A DNA stretch of 64,000 nucleotides from assembly GCF_000730285.1 (NCBI RefSeq), contig NZ_CP007174.1, positions 1,612,001 to 1,676,000 of the forward strand, given 5' to 3'. Under the pieces are notes generated by a model. The model saw nothing but the letters and a program-made list of their open reading frames with translations, ran no database searches and was not told where the DNA came from. The DNA is from Candidatus Nitrososphaera evergladensis SR1 (GTDB taxonomy: Archaea; Thermoproteota; Nitrososphaeria; Nitrososphaerales; Nitrososphaeraceae). A program made the translations under genes and the position numbers. This document shows positions 8,888 through 18,580 of the stretch, piece after piece. Each line of letters begins with the position of its first letter. Positions within the stretch are counted from its first letter, which is position 1.

Positions 8888-9211
8888 ATGAGTTACGAGC
8901 CGGACGACGGCGGAGGGGGCATGTTTGCCAGGACATCGGGCAAGAGGCTTGCCATCCTGTTTGGACTGGCGTTCTTTGGCGCATTCATGCTCATACAGGT
9001 GGTACAGGGCTTTCCGCTTCGCGACATCCTGATAAGGGAGAAAATCACCGAGGAGAGGGCCATTGCAATAAAGCAAGGCGACCTGTGCGTCATTGACACG
9101 CCCGACCACCCACGCGAGATAAAGAACTGCCCGTATAACGTGGGAGACCGCGTAATTGTCACTTATAGCAAGAACAATGCGGCAATAGAAGCGCACAGGC
9201 TAGCTGGCTAG
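8888..9211 (+). CDS. Small single-pass membrane protein with extracytoplasmic domain
   Basis: After a Gly-rich N-terminus (YEPDDGGGGM) there is one membrane helix (residues 20-40, LAILFGLAFFGAFMLIQVV), then about 65 residues with two Cys (DLCVID, IKNCPY) that could pair, resembling a small OB-like domain. The frame is open to 8834, but TTTTTTAG at 8852-8859 fits a promoter for the ATG at 8888, giving 107 residues. Its stop overlaps the endonuclease IV stop by 4 bases. I recognise no family. Confidence 0.65.
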   Translation: MSYEPDDGGGGMFARTSGKRLAILFGLAFFGAFMLIQVVQGFPLRDILIREKITEERAIAIKQGDLCVIDTPDHPREIKNCPYNVGDRVIVTYSKNNAAIEAHRLAG

Positions 9212-10077
9212 CTAACTAGCTCGCAGAACGCCTTTAGGTTCTTGGCGTCATCTCTCTTTTCGTCGACAGGGGTCTCCATTATTATTGGCAACTGCGCAAT
9301 TGCCTTGTGGCCTAGAAAAGCCGCGATGCCTGCCCTGCCGATGTTGCCAAGCCCGATGTGCTCATGCCTGTCAAGGTTTGAGCCGAGGGCGCCCTTTGAA
9401 TCGTTTAGGTGCACCACTTTTAGTTCCTTGAAGCCTACTGACTTGTCAAATGCACCTAGTGTCTTTACAACCTGTTCGGATGTTCGCAGGTCATAGCCGG
9501 ACGCAAAAGCGTGGCACGTGTCAAGGCAGACTCCCACATCATTGCCGTCCAGCTTGTCAAGGATTGTGCGCAGCTCCTCAAACGTCGCGCCGATGCTGTT
9601 TTTCTGGCCAGCGTTGTTTTCCAAAAGCACGGTCACGCCCTCGCCTTTTTTCTTGGTCTTGTCGCGGGCGGTGGTGATGGCGTTTACCAGCTGGCCCATG
9701 CCGGCTTCCGTGCCCTTGCCCAGATGGCTTCCAAGGTGTATGACCAGGTAGGGAATGCCAAGCTCGCCTGCGCGCTGGATCTCGCCGGCAAGCGTGTCTA
9801 CAGATTTTGTGTACATCTCGCCGGAAGGCCCCGACAGGTTGGGCAGGTAAGGCATGTGCACTACAGTCGAGGTCCTGTCGATGCCACTTGCAGCCATCTT
9901 GTTCCTAAACGCTGCCACATCGTTAGGCGCCAGAGGCTTTGCCGCCCACCCGCGTGGGTTTCGGCTGAATATCTGAAACGCGCTGCAGCCAATCCCTTTA
10001 GCATTGTCCACGGAATTTGATATGCCTCCTGCGATGGAAACGTGAAAGCCCACCTTGTAGCCGCCGTTCATTTGCAT
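9208..10077 (-). CDS. nfo: Endonuclease IV (AP endonuclease)
   Basis: This enzyme cleaves DNA 5' to abasic sites in base excision repair. The 289-residue TIM barrel shows the trinuclear-zinc ligand motifs of the family: GFHVSIAGGIS at the N-terminus, VIHLGSH, LLENNAGQ, CLDTCHAFASGYDL and LNDSKGALGSNLDRHEHIG. It is divergent from the primase large subunit gene. The start could be the ATG at 10077 or the one two codons later. Confidence 0.94.
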   Translation of the reverse strand: MQMNGGYKVGFHVSIAGGISNSVDNAKGIGCSAFQIFSRNPRGWAAKPLAPNDVAAFRNKMAASGIDRTSTVVHMPYLPNLSGPSGEMYTKSVDTLAGEIQRAGELGIPYLVIHLGSHLGKGTEAGMGQLVNAITTARDKTKKKGEGVTVLLENNAGQKNSIGATFEELRTILDKLDGNDVGVCLDTCHAFASGYDLRTSEQVVKTLGAFDKSVGFKELKVVHLNDSKGALGSNLDRHEHIGLGNIGRAGIAAFLGHKAIAQLPIIMETPVDEKRDDAKNLKAFCELVS

Positions 10078-10181
10078 GTACGCCCGCTAGTCTGCGAGTG
10101 CGCCGGCTACTAAAAAGTTATTGCGATGTCGTTTTATTGCAGTTCCGCAAACAGCTAGCCGTAAAGAAGTTGTCCATCAAG

Positions 10182-11180
10182 ATGGGAACTGGCGACCTTG
10201 CCAAGTACCCCTTCCTTAATGAGGCAGGAGAGTACCTGCGCCAGTCTGGGTTTGGCTGGGACGAGCTTGACCGGCCCGACACAAAGGACATCATCGAGCG
10301 CGCCGCAGAGCGCGTCAGGATAGCAGCGGCAGGAAACGTCTATGAAAAGCTTGACCGGTACGAGACGGAGATCCTCACCTTTATTGTCACGCTGATAATG
10401 GTCAAGTCAATTGGCCTGGAGCCAGTTCTGAGAAAATACGCCCTTGCAGAAGCAAGGCGCGCAGAAAAGTTCCTCACCGACGACTTGAAGAAGCAGAGCG
10501 ACGCGCAAAAACGCGCCCTGTTTTCCAAGATATTTGAGGACCTTTTTGGGCTAAAGATAGACGTGACTGAAGATGGCAGGCTCTTCAAGGTCAAAGTCAC
10601 GGACTATTTAATGCGCTCGTCGCACTTCCACGAGCAGGAATGGAAGATGATAAACAGGCTCGTACAGGGAGGCCAGGTGTTTCTCGACGCCGACGAGACC
10701 GTCAGGCTGGTGCGAAACGAGCTGTCGGTTCTCATTACAAGCAGGGTGAGGGCCATGAACCTCCCGACGCTCCCGCAGTCGATAAAGCAAAAGGTAGAAG
10801 AATTGAGGACAGAGCTTGCCCCGCGGTACGAATACAGGACCTATGCGGTGACGGATTACCCGCCGTGCGTCAAGCACGCGCTGGAAGTGATGGCCAGGGG
10901 CGAGAACCTGCCCCACTCTGCCCGGCTCATGCTTGCAACCTACATGCTTGCAATAGGCAAGCCGATAGACGAGATAGTAGAGATGTTCAAAAACGCGCCG
11001 GATTTCAACGAGCGCATTACCCGCTACCAGGTGGAGCACCTTGCAGGGTCAAAGGGCAGCAGGACGAAATACTCGGTTCCATCGTGCGAAAAGTTGCGCA
11101 CTGAAAACCTCTGCTTTGCGACGGCCGAATGCAACGGCATCATCAACCCCGTGCAGTTTGGCAGGAAAAAGAGGAAATAA
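10182..11180 (+). CDS. priL: DNA primase large subunit (Fe-S)
   Basis: This is the regulatory subunit of archaeal primase, which supports primer initiation with PriS. The C-terminal domain carries four Cys that should hold the [4Fe-4S] cluster: one in YPPCVKHAL, one in VPSCEKL and two in LCFATAEC. I use the ATG at 10182 (MGTGDLAKYPFL, 332 residues). A TTG four codons upstream is a close alternative, given TTTTATTG at 10132-10139. The small subunit follows after 5 bases, so both are co-transcribed. Confidence 0.92.
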   Translation: MGTGDLAKYPFLNEAGEYLRQSGFGWDELDRPDTKDIIERAAERVRIAAAGNVYEKLDRYETEILTFIVTLIMVKSIGLEPVLRKYALAEARRAEKFLTDDLKKQSDAQKRALFSKIFEDLFGLKIDVTEDGRLFKVKVTDYLMRSSHFHEQEWKMINRLVQGGQVFLDADETVRLVRNELSVLITSRVRAMNLPTLPQSIKQKVEELRTELAPRYEYRTYAVTDYPPCVKHALEVMARGENLPHSARLMLATYMLAIGKPIDEIVEMFKNAPDFNERITRYQVEHLAGSKGSRTKYSVPSCEKLRTENLCFATAECNGIINPVQFGRKKRK

Positions 11181-11185
11181 ATAAA

Positions 11186-12370
11186 ATGAGCAAAGGTGCA
11201 ACAGCGGCGGCAGACGCGGTAAGGGCGGCTTTTCGCGAATACTACTTTAGGCGATCCAAGATGATAGAGCCGCCAAGCGATGTTGAAAAGCGCGAGTTTG
11301 GCTACATGCAGTTTGGAGGGCATGGCATGGTGCGCCATCTTTCATTCAAAAGCATGGGCGAGCTGGTAGCCACGCTCATCACGCAGGTCCCGTCAGACGT
11401 CTACTGCTCAAACGCGCTCTACCGCTTTCCAACGCTTGCAATGCAGGAAAAACAGTGGCTTGGAGCCGACCTGATATTTGACATTGACGGCAAGGACCTT
11501 CAACTGCCATGCGTGCCGTCTCACTCGTATCCCGTATGCGCAAACTGCGGCCAAGTTTCATCCCCCCTTTTGCCAGATGACAAAGAAGAATATGCGTGCA
11601 GTGCGTGCGGCAACAAAAAGGCCGAGCACATAGTCATCCCATGCGCCAAGTGCATCGACGGATCGAAAAAGGAGGCAGGGCGCCTCTACGAGTTTCTGAC
11701 CGGAGACCTTGGAATCGACAGGCAAAACATCAACACCTATTTTTCAGGCAACAACGGCTTTCACTTTCATGTGCAGGACGACGCCTACAGGCCCCTTGAC
11801 TCGCAGGCGCGCTCTGACTTGGTGGGATACCTTGCAGGGGTTGGCCTCCTCGCAGAAAGCGTCGGCGTACGCAGGGCGCCTGGAGGCGGCGACCTTGCCT
11901 TTGTCAAGTTCCCAAGGAGCGGCCTTGGATATGGATGGCGCAAAAAAGTTGCCGACAAGTTAAAGATAGACACCACCTCGACTCTGCGGCTGACAAACAT
12001 TGTCAAGGAAAAAGGCGGATACGCCGGCTTTAAGGCAGAGCTTGACACGATGACTCGCCAGCTTGGCGTAAGGATAGACCCGCAGGTCACGACCGATGTC
12101 CACCGCGTTTTTCGAATGCCCGGAACGCTCAACAGCAAGAGCGGCCTTGCAAAAGTCAAAGTCAGCGACCTAGAGTCCTTTGACCCGTTTGCCGACGCTT
12201 GCCTGCTTGGCGACTCGAAGGTGAAAATAAGGCTAAAGGCGCACGCCAAGGTCCGGCTAAAGGGCGAAAACTATAACATTTCCAAAGAAACCGCCGAGCT
12301 TCCCGCATACGCGGCAGTGTATTTCATCTGCAAGGGCCTTGCAGAAGCACAGCTTGACAACACATTATAA
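11186..12370 (+). CDS. priS: DNA primase small (catalytic) subunit
   Basis: This is the catalytic primase of the archaeo-eukaryotic primase superfamily. The 394-residue protein has the metal-binding DxD in LIFDIDGKDL, a zinc-binding insertion (CANCGQ followed by CSACGNK and CAKC), the nucleotide-site GNNGFHFHV and the conserved HRVFRMPGTLNSKSG. The start is the first ATG after the priL stop, with an A-rich GAGGAAATAA leader. The complete priL-priS pair indicates a functional primase. Confidence 0.94.
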   Translation: MSKGATAAADAVRAAFREYYFRRSKMIEPPSDVEKREFGYMQFGGHGMVRHLSFKSMGELVATLITQVPSDVYCSNALYRFPTLAMQEKQWLGADLIFDIDGKDLQLPCVPSHSYPVCANCGQVSSPLLPDDKEEYACSACGNKKAEHIVIPCAKCIDGSKKEAGRLYEFLTGDLGIDRQNINTYFSGNNGFHFHVQDDAYRPLDSQARSDLVGYLAGVGLLAESVGVRRAPGGGDLAFVKFPRSGLGYGWRKKVADKLKIDTTSTLRLTNIVKEKGGYAGFKAELDTMTRQLGVRIDPQVTTDVHRVFRMPGTLNSKSGLAKVKVSDLESFDPFADACLLGDSKVKIRLKAHAKVRLKGENYNISKETAELPAYAAVYFICKGLAEAQLDNTL

Positions 12371-12396
12371 GACCCGAGCGCGTACTTCACAATTGC

Positions 12397-15351
12397 TTGT
12401 GGGACACGTACAGCAGCGGGGAGGACAAGGCACCCCGAGCCGACGTTGGCAGGCTTGTCAAGTGGGGCATCCTCGCAGCGATGGGCATCGTGATATTTGC
12501 AGTCGCCAGCAACCAGGCAGTCAACCTGCTCCTCAACTTGACAGAATTTGGAAACGCCTATTCCAAGACGCTCTATTATTCAATTACGTCAGGGCTTGCA
12601 CTTGCCGCAATAGCACTTGTGCGAGTAAACGTCGCCAGCAGGCACTCCATAGTCTGGTATTCAATCAGCCTCATAGCCAGGTTCGTCAAGAGAAACAGCG
12701 ACTTTGAGGCGCCGTCCCGGCCCGCCCGCTACTCGGACTTTCACATGAGCCCGCTCAGCTTTGGGCTGTGGCAGGCCACAAAGGTGGTGATCCTTGCCCC
12801 GCTCTTTGCCAACATTGGCTTTGGAATGGCAATAGCGTACATGGCGGAAGGAAACGACATCGGGATTTCAAGCGTCGGTTCAATATTCTCCATCCCGTTT
12901 GCCACCGTGCCTGCCGACAACGGCGCGTTTGCCCAGGAAAACGTCATCCCTGCGATACCTGTCCTTGCGCTCTTGGTGCCTCCACTGATTGGCGCAATCG
13001 GGATAAGGCTGCTTGTCTACGTGGGCGTGTCAGGCGCAGTCAACATCGTGTCTCAGTACATGGTAGACTCGGCAGAGCACAAGCCCAAGTTTCTCTCGTA
13101 CATATCGACAGTCGAAGTAATCGTGGGCGCGGCCATATTCTGGGCAGGCTTTACCCTCTTTTTCAGCGCAGGCATTGACTTTAACACAAAATACCTGATA
13201 GCAGGAGCCCTAGCGCTTGGCGCGGCGCTCATCTTTTACGGATTTATGGACAAAAGGCGCGCCCGCGTTATTATTTATCCGCCTAGAAGGCATGTCTACT
13301 TGCGCCTTCTGACAGTTGCCGCAGTCGTGGCAATTGTAGGCTCGATAGTCGCGGTAAACACCAGCATCGCAGAGGCAAAAAAAGTCGAGTGGCGCGGGCC
13401 GTACATCTCGCAGGAAATAGCGGTCAACCGCAATATGGCAGAACTTGACAAGGTAAGCGTCGTAAACTATGACGTCAAGCCGCCTTCGGTTGCGCCGGCA
13501 AACATACCGCAGATGGTAAACGCCAACCGCGACACCCTGAACAACATCCGGCTCTGGGACCAAGAAGCTGCGACCCAGAAGCTAAAGCCGGAGCTCGGCC
13601 AGCGAAACGACATTGTCTTTGCCGACACGGACATGCTGCGTTTTTCAGGCACGATGTACTGGACTGGAACAACCACTCCAAAACTGCCGGACACGGTCGC
13701 GCAAGGCACAGAGTGGTTCAACCGGCACCTTGTCTACACGCACGCAATCCCGGGATTCAAGATGCTTGAAGCCGACACTGGAAACATTGTCAGCGAAAGC
13801 AAGTTCTTCCCGCAGGAGCGAATCTACTATGGCGAAAGCGGAGACGAAGGGCTGTTCTCCCGCAGCTGGTCGGCGTACCCTGTCGGAAGGACCACAAGCG
13901 ACGAGATATCCCAGTTCTTTTACAACGGCACCGGAGGCATCGACGTGTCTCCGCCCATCAGCTGGATGTTTGAGCCAAACTTTATGCTGTCATACCCGGA
14001 CACCCCAATTCACATCATGAGGTACAAGGACATCCACGACAGGATGGACCTGCTGTACCCGTATTTCGTGTACGACTTTGCGTTCAGCAACGACGACACG
14101 GTTGCGCCCATATTCCACAAAGTAGGAGTGCTCCCGGTCACCGACGGCAAGAACACGTACTGGCTCATGCCACTTGTGGCGGCGCTTGACACTTCGCACG
14201 TGCCTTGGGGCTCGCCGTTCATGCTAAAACTGGTAGGATACTCGCTAATTGACACGTACAACGGCGACGTAAAGATAATAGTGACCGGAAACGACAAGTT
14301 CTCTGACATATTCTACGACCAGTACAAGGGCCTTGGCGCTACCCGCGATGTCCCTCACTGGCTTGACCAGCAGATCCGCTACCCGGAGGAGATGTTTATC
14401 TGGAAGATTGCAAAATTCAACCGTTACCACGTCACCGACCCCAAGGCGTTCATAGAGGCAAGGCAGTTCTACGACATACCAAAGGACGGCTCTAAAGACA
14501 TACCTCCTTACTACATCATGACCAAGCCCCAGGGCTTTGACAGTCCCCAGTTTGTAGGGTTCCAGTCGCTAGAGCTGAGCGGCTCGTCCACAAAGAACCT
14601 TGTCGGGTACATGATAGTCGAAAACGACCTGTCCACGCTTGGCAAGATGACGTTCTATTCCGTCCCGCTCGACTCGGCTACAAAGCTGATAGGCCCCTCT
14701 GCCGCCAAGGAAGCGCTTGAAAAAGACAAGGAGTACAAGAATGTCAAGACGCTCTTGCAGGGCAACCCAAGGGTCGGCGAGAATATACTGTACAGGATAG
14801 GCGACCAGGAAGTGTATTTCATACCCGTATACACCGCAAACACTTCGGGTGGAGTCGTCTCGCAGATAGGCACCATTGCGGCCGTGGGAGCGTCAGTCAC
14901 GGGCACGTTCAACGTGGGGCTCGGCGACAACCCCGTGCAGGCCTTTGAGAACTATTTGCTAAAAGCTGCCGGACAGCAGCCCACTGATGTCACGCCAGGT
15001 GGCCAGGGAACAACAACAGGCGGTGGTGGCGGTGGAGCGCCTGCACCTACGACTCTGGACGTGCAAGACAGAATAGATGCCATAGAGCGGGTCTTTTCCG
15101 ATGCCGGCGTGCAGGTTATCAAGCCTACTGCCATCTCGTCGCCACTAGAGTTCAAAGAAGCGGGAGCCACGTACAAGGCCGATACGGATTTCAAGCTGGT
15201 GCAGGAAGCAATAGCCAAGTTCATGCAAGACAACCCGCCGGATAACGGCAGGGTGTATGAATGGCAAGATGAAAACAAGGTGAACTTTGGCGTGCTCAAG
15301 GTTTCCGGCGGAATAGTCGAAAACCACTACATTTCAATCGAGGTAAGTTGA
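12397..15351 (+). CDS. UPF0182-family large membrane protein
   Basis: The 984-residue protein has about seven membrane helices in the first 310 residues (e.g. WGILAAMGIVIFAVAS, VVILAPLFANIGFGMAI) and then a large extracytoplasmic domain. ERIYYGE, DRMDLLYPYFVYD and FVGFQSLELSG match the UPF0182 family, whose function is unknown. A Gly/Pro-rich hinge near residue 870 precedes a C-terminal domain. The start is TTG, preceded by no clear ribosome site. It overlaps the next gene as TGATG. Confidence 0.88.
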   Translation: MWDTYSSGEDKAPRADVGRLVKWGILAAMGIVIFAVASNQAVNLLLNLTEFGNAYSKTLYYSITSGLALAAIALVRVNVASRHSIVWYSISLIARFVKRNSDFEAPSRPARYSDFHMSPLSFGLWQATKVVILAPLFANIGFGMAIAYMAEGNDIGISSVGSIFSIPFATVPADNGAFAQENVIPAIPVLALLVPPLIGAIGIRLLVYVGVSGAVNIVSQYMVDSAEHKPKFLSYISTVEVIVGAAIFWAGFTLFFSAGIDFNTKYLIAGALALGAALIFYGFMDKRRARVIIYPPRRHVYLRLLTVAAVVAIVGSIVAVNTSIAEAKKVEWRGPYISQEIAVNRNMAELDKVSVVNYDVKPPSVAPANIPQMVNANRDTLNNIRLWDQEAATQKLKPELGQRNDIVFADTDMLRFSGTMYWTGTTTPKLPDTVAQGTEWFNRHLVYTHAIPGFKMLEADTGNIVSESKFFPQERIYYGESGDEGLFSRSWSAYPVGRTTSDEISQFFYNGTGGIDVSPPISWMFEPNFMLSYPDTPIHIMRYKDIHDRMDLLYPYFVYDFAFSNDDTVAPIFHKVGVLPVTDGKNTYWLMPLVAALDTSHVPWGSPFMLKLVGYSLIDTYNGDVKIIVTGNDKFSDIFYDQYKGLGATRDVPHWLDQQIRYPEEMFIWKIAKFNRYHVTDPKAFIEARQFYDIPKDGSKDIPPYYIMTKPQGFDSPQFVGFQSLELSGSSTKNLVGYMIVENDLSTLGKMTFYSVPLDSATKLIGPSAAKEALEKDKEYKNVKTLLQGNPRVGENILYRIGDQEVYFIPVYTANTSGGVVSQIGTIAAVGASVTGTFNVGLGDNPVQAFENYLLKAAGQQPTDVTPGGQGTTTGGGGGGAPAPTTLDVQDRIDAIERVFSDAGVQVIKPTAISSPLEFKEAGATYKADTDFKLVQEAIAKFMQDNPPDNGRVYEWQDENKVNFGVLKVSGGIVENHYISIEVS

Positions 15352-15926
15352 TGACATCACCGCTGGCGACGCTGGTGGTCGACAACCTGTCGCCATTTAC
15401 CCCCGACATACTTGCGTGCCTTGACAAGCTCGGCACAACATACGTCTACAGAAAATATTCAGAGGTGACGCAGGACGACTTGACAACGAAATGCAAAAGG
15501 GTAATCCTGTCTGGAAGGCGCAGAAACGACCAGGCCATAAACGCTGCAAACTCGCAAATAGTGAGGCACTGCCATGATAACGACGTGCCACTTCTTGGAA
15601 TATGCTACGGCGCAGAGATAATCGCGCTGACGCTTGGAGGCTCGATACGCAGGATGCCCTCGCACTTGCATGGACAGATAGAGATCACCGCAACATCGCC
15701 AAACCCACTCGTTCCTGCAGAAAAAGACAGCAGGATATCCGTGTACGAAAGCCACGGCTTTTGCATAGCCCGACTGCCCGAAGGCTTTGTACGCCTTGCA
15801 GGGTCAAAGTACTGCGAGTACGAGATTTTTGCGCACAAAACAAAAAAGATCTATGGCACCCAGTTCCATCCTGAAAAGAGCGGGCCGGACGGCCTTGACC
15901 TCCTTGAAAAATTTACAAGGATTTAG
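15351..15926 (+). CDS. Class I glutamine amidotransferase (GuaA N-domain-like)
   Basis: The 191-residue single-domain GATase has the nucleophile elbow LLGICYGAEI and the His-Glu pair in TQFHPEKSG, so the catalytic triad is complete. It resembles the stand-alone glutaminase subunit of archaeal GMP synthase, but no synthetase subunit is near. Translational coupling to a UPF0182 membrane protein and a following TPR protein suggests a different partner. The call is confident for the fold and weak for the substrate. Confidence 0.85.
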   Translation: MTSPLATLVVDNLSPFTPDILACLDKLGTTYVYRKYSEVTQDDLTTKCKRVILSGRRRNDQAINAANSQIVRHCHDNDVPLLGICYGAEIIALTLGGSIRRMPSHLHGQIEITATSPNPLVPAEKDSRISVYESHGFCIARLPEGFVRLAGSKYCEYEIFAHKTKKIYGTQFHPEKSGPDGLDLLEKFTRI

Positions 15927-15974
15927 AGAGGGAGAAGGATTTATTTGCCCTGCGAGAGTTGACACGAAGCATAG

Positions 15975-16943
15975 TTGGAATCTTCGCAGCCAGAGCACTT
16001 TATCTCACTTCCGCTTGTAAGCAAGGGCGAAGAAAGCCCGCGGCTCCCGCTTGCAATCAACGTTGTTGCAAAATACTGGGGCGAGGACCTGGCGGCAGCA
16101 GAAGAGGGATCACAGCAAGGACAACAGCAACAGGCGCCAAGGGGCGCGGTCATGATAATAGACGGAATAGAACTTGCAGAAAGCCACGGGCTCGCCTGCT
16201 ATGTTTTCAGGGGCTCGCTCAAAGACATCAAAAAAAGAATAGACCAAGGCATACCACCAATTGTGGTGATGCCGGGCATCCACGACATTGCCCAGCATGC
16301 AACAGTGATCTCTGGGTACGACCTTGACGAGCGCAGGATCCTGACATACGTGCCAGAGCCGGACACAATAGGCGCAATCCCGGAGCAAAAGTTTGAGCAG
16401 GACTGGGAGCAGGACGACATGACAGAGATTATCCTGATCCCTGCAGACATGAAAAAAGACTTGATGAAAAACGAGGACTTGAAATTTGCAAAGTCCAACA
16501 GGGCGTGCTTTGAGGCAGAACGGCTCAGGCAGGAAGGCAAGACGGAAAAGGCAGTAGAGAAACTGCGGCAGGCAGCCGAGGCAGAGCCGGAAAACGCGCA
16601 GGCGTGGTCGCAGCTTGCCGGCATCTACAACGAGCAGGGCTCAGAGCAGGCAGTTGTCTGCTATGAACGCGCCATCAAGACAAACCCGCGCTACTACCTT
16701 GCCTACAGGGGGCTTGGCAACTATTACCTGAAAAAGAAGGACTATTCTCTTGCAGAAGCGTACTATACCAAGGCAATAGGCATCAACCCTACGCGCTATG
16801 GCCCGATATACAAAAACAGGGCGGTAGCAAGGATGCAGAACGGCAACAACGCCGGCGCCAAAGAAGACCTGGCAAGATACCTAGAGCAGACGCCAAATGC
16901 CGCAGACAGGGAGAGTGTCAAAGAGGCAATAGCGCAGCTCTAA
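15975..16943 (+). CDS. C39-peptidase-like domain fused to TPR repeats
   Basis: The N-terminal 150 residues look like a papain-fold C39-type domain: INVVAKYWGED corresponds to the helix after the active site, and GIHDIAQHATVISGYD supplies the His region. The usual catalytic Cys before that helix is absent (EESPRLPLAI), so it is probably a non-catalytic binding domain. Residues 170-322 form at least three TPR repeats (AWSQLAGIYNEQG, YYLAYRGLGNYYLKKKDY). The start is a TTG; TATA-like GATTTATTTG lies upstream. Partner proteins are unknown. Confidence 0.75.
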   Translation: MESSQPEHFISLPLVSKGEESPRLPLAINVVAKYWGEDLAAAEEGSQQGQQQQAPRGAVMIIDGIELAESHGLACYVFRGSLKDIKKRIDQGIPPIVVMPGIHDIAQHATVISGYDLDERRILTYVPEPDTIGAIPEQKFEQDWEQDDMTEIILIPADMKKDLMKNEDLKFAKSNRACFEAERLRQEGKTEKAVEKLRQAAEAEPENAQAWSQLAGIYNEQGSEQAVVCYERAIKTNPRYYLAYRGLGNYYLKKKDYSLAEAYYTKAIGINPTRYGPIYKNRAVARMQNGNNAGAKEDLARYLEQTPNAADRESVKEAIAQL

Positions 16944-17284
16944 GAAGAAAGGAGCACCTCGTAAAACGTCTCCACTACCGGAGGTTCTGACACGATTCCT
17001 TGCAGCCTCTGCGAGAGCGCCCGGATGTACGGCTTGGCGGCGTGCTCTTTTAGGGCCTGCATGTTTACCCAGATCTCGTCAAATACGAGGTGGCGAATGT
17101 CGTTTGTGTCTTGGTGCAAAATGTAGGCTATGCACCCAAGCTCGCTCCGGGTAGGTTCTACAAGCGACATAAGGATCTGCTTTAGCGCTTCCTGCTGCCC
17201 CGGCTTTGCCTTGAACGAGGCGATGACTCGGACAGATTCGCTAGTCACGAGCTTGTATTTTTCTGGGTCTGTTGTAGGCTTCAA
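16940..17284 (-). CDS. Antibiotic biosynthesis monooxygenase (ABM) domain protein
   Basis: The 114-residue ferredoxin-like dimeric alpha-beta barrel has the ABM pattern: VRVIASFKAKPGQQEALKQI, then EPTRSELGCIAY, then FDEIWVNMQALKEHAAKPYI. Members act on quinones or other small aromatics, or detoxify metabolites; the substrate cannot be read here. The gene is convergent with the TPR gene, with stops overlapping by 4 bases. Confidence 0.85.
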   Translation of the reverse strand: MKPTTDPEKYKLVTSESVRVIASFKAKPGQQEALKQILMSLVEPTRSELGCIAYILHQDTNDIRHLVFDEIWVNMQALKEHAAKPYIRALSQRLQGIVSEPPVVETFYEVLLSS

Positions 17285-17332
17285 CGATATTTTGTGACAA
17301 AAGGCAGGACATTTTTATCCTTTATCCTGTCA

Positions 17333-18496
17333 TCACGACATGGGCCTGTTCATCAGGGTGTCTATTGCCTGCGCAAACTCTTCCCTTGTCAGCGGCGGGA
17401 TGCTGGCGACTTGGATGTTTTCTCGTATGTGTTCAGGGCTTTTCTGGCCTAAAAGGGGTGCAACGACAGACGGGCTTGAGCGCAGCACCTGCACAAGTTT
17501 TGCCACTTTGTTGTTATCACCGACTCCAACATAGTCGGGTATCTGGGCGCGCAAGAGCCTCCCCTGAAACAGGGGCGCACTTGTAAACACGCCTATTCCA
17601 AGCTTGCCTGCCGCTTCAAGTATGGTTATCATGTCGGTGCCCGCCGGCTGGTTCTTTAGCAAAAGCGCCTCGCTGTAAGCAAGGTTGTACGGAAGCTGGA
17701 TGAACTTGAAGCCATGGCTATCACCGCCAACCTCGCGTGCTATCTTGACTGCGTCTTCAAGTGAAAAATGCTCTTTTTCACCCTTTGGGACCCTAAAGCA
17801 TGTCCACGTGGCCATGCCATAGTATCGCAGTTTCCCCGCCTTGCGGTACTTTTCATACAGCTCGAAAACCTTGGCAAGCATCTCTGCAAACGTCTTTCTG
17901 TCGACGTCTTCGTGCCAGCTCTCAAACGCGTTGTGAATGTAGACAAGGTCGATTGTCGAAAGGTGCATGTTTGCAAGCGATTTTTCGATGCATTTTGCAA
18001 GGTAGTTCGGGTTCATCACGTTGTAGCCAGAGCTGATGTCGTCTGCTGTCATGACATCGTTGGCGATGTACATCCTGTGCATGTATTCCATCACGTCGAC
18101 GTTTGGAAAGTCGCCGTCGTTTGTGATGTAGCCGTTCTTTGTTGATATAAAGATCTGGTCGCGTGATATCTTGCCCTCGCTTGCAAGTCGCAAGAGCGCC
18201 CGGCCGATGCTTTTTTCTGATTTCATGGCGCGGTAGTTTATCGCTGTGTCAATGACGTTTATTGCGCCGGACATGACCGACTCGTACACGGCGTTTTCCA
18301 CCGCAATGTCGTCTTCCTTTGTGAGGTCGCCAAGGTAGGTGCCCATGCCGATGCTTGACAGATAAAGACCGTCAAACTCGCGGAAATGCGTTGCAGGCAG
18401 GCCCTTTTTTGATACGCCATAGCTTGCGTATTTTTTTGTCCCTTCCGGCGTGGCGTGGCCCTCGATTACCTTGAAATCAGCAGCAGATGATGACAC
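17333..18496 (-). CDS. Aldo/keto reductase family oxidoreductase
   Basis: This is an NADPH-type AKR barrel. DTAINYRAMKSEKSIGRAL holds the Asp and Tyr of the active site, IFISTKNGYI the Lys, and IDLVYIHNAF the region of the catalytic His. The frame is open to 18550, but the TATA-like ATTTATTATT at 18518-18527 (minus strand) lies inside that extension and is 26 bases before the GTG at 18496, so I start there (387 residues). The substrate is unknown. Confidence 0.87.
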   Translation of the reverse strand: MSSSAADFKVIEGHATPEGTKKYASYGVSKKGLPATHFREFDGLYLSSIGMGTYLGDLTKEDDIAVENAVYESVMSGAINVIDTAINYRAMKSEKSIGRALLRLASEGKISRDQIFISTKNGYITNDGDFPNVDVMEYMHRMYIANDVMTADDISSGYNVMNPNYLAKCIEKSLANMHLSTIDLVYIHNAFESWHEDVDRKTFAEMLAKVFELYEKYRKAGKLRYYGMATWTCFRVPKGEKEHFSLEDAVKIAREVGGDSHGFKFIQLPYNLAYSEALLLKNQPAGTDMITILEAAGKLGIGVFTSAPLFQGRLLRAQIPDYVGVGDNNKVAKLVQVLRSSPSVVAPLLGQKSPEHIRENIQVASIPPLTREEFAQAIDTLMNRPMS

Positions 18497-18580
18497 GCAT
18501 TTGCGATCGCCTGCGGCAATAATAAATGTGTGCTCCCCTGAAGGGAGCAAGCCTTATCTTGACAATTGAGCTAATACAGA

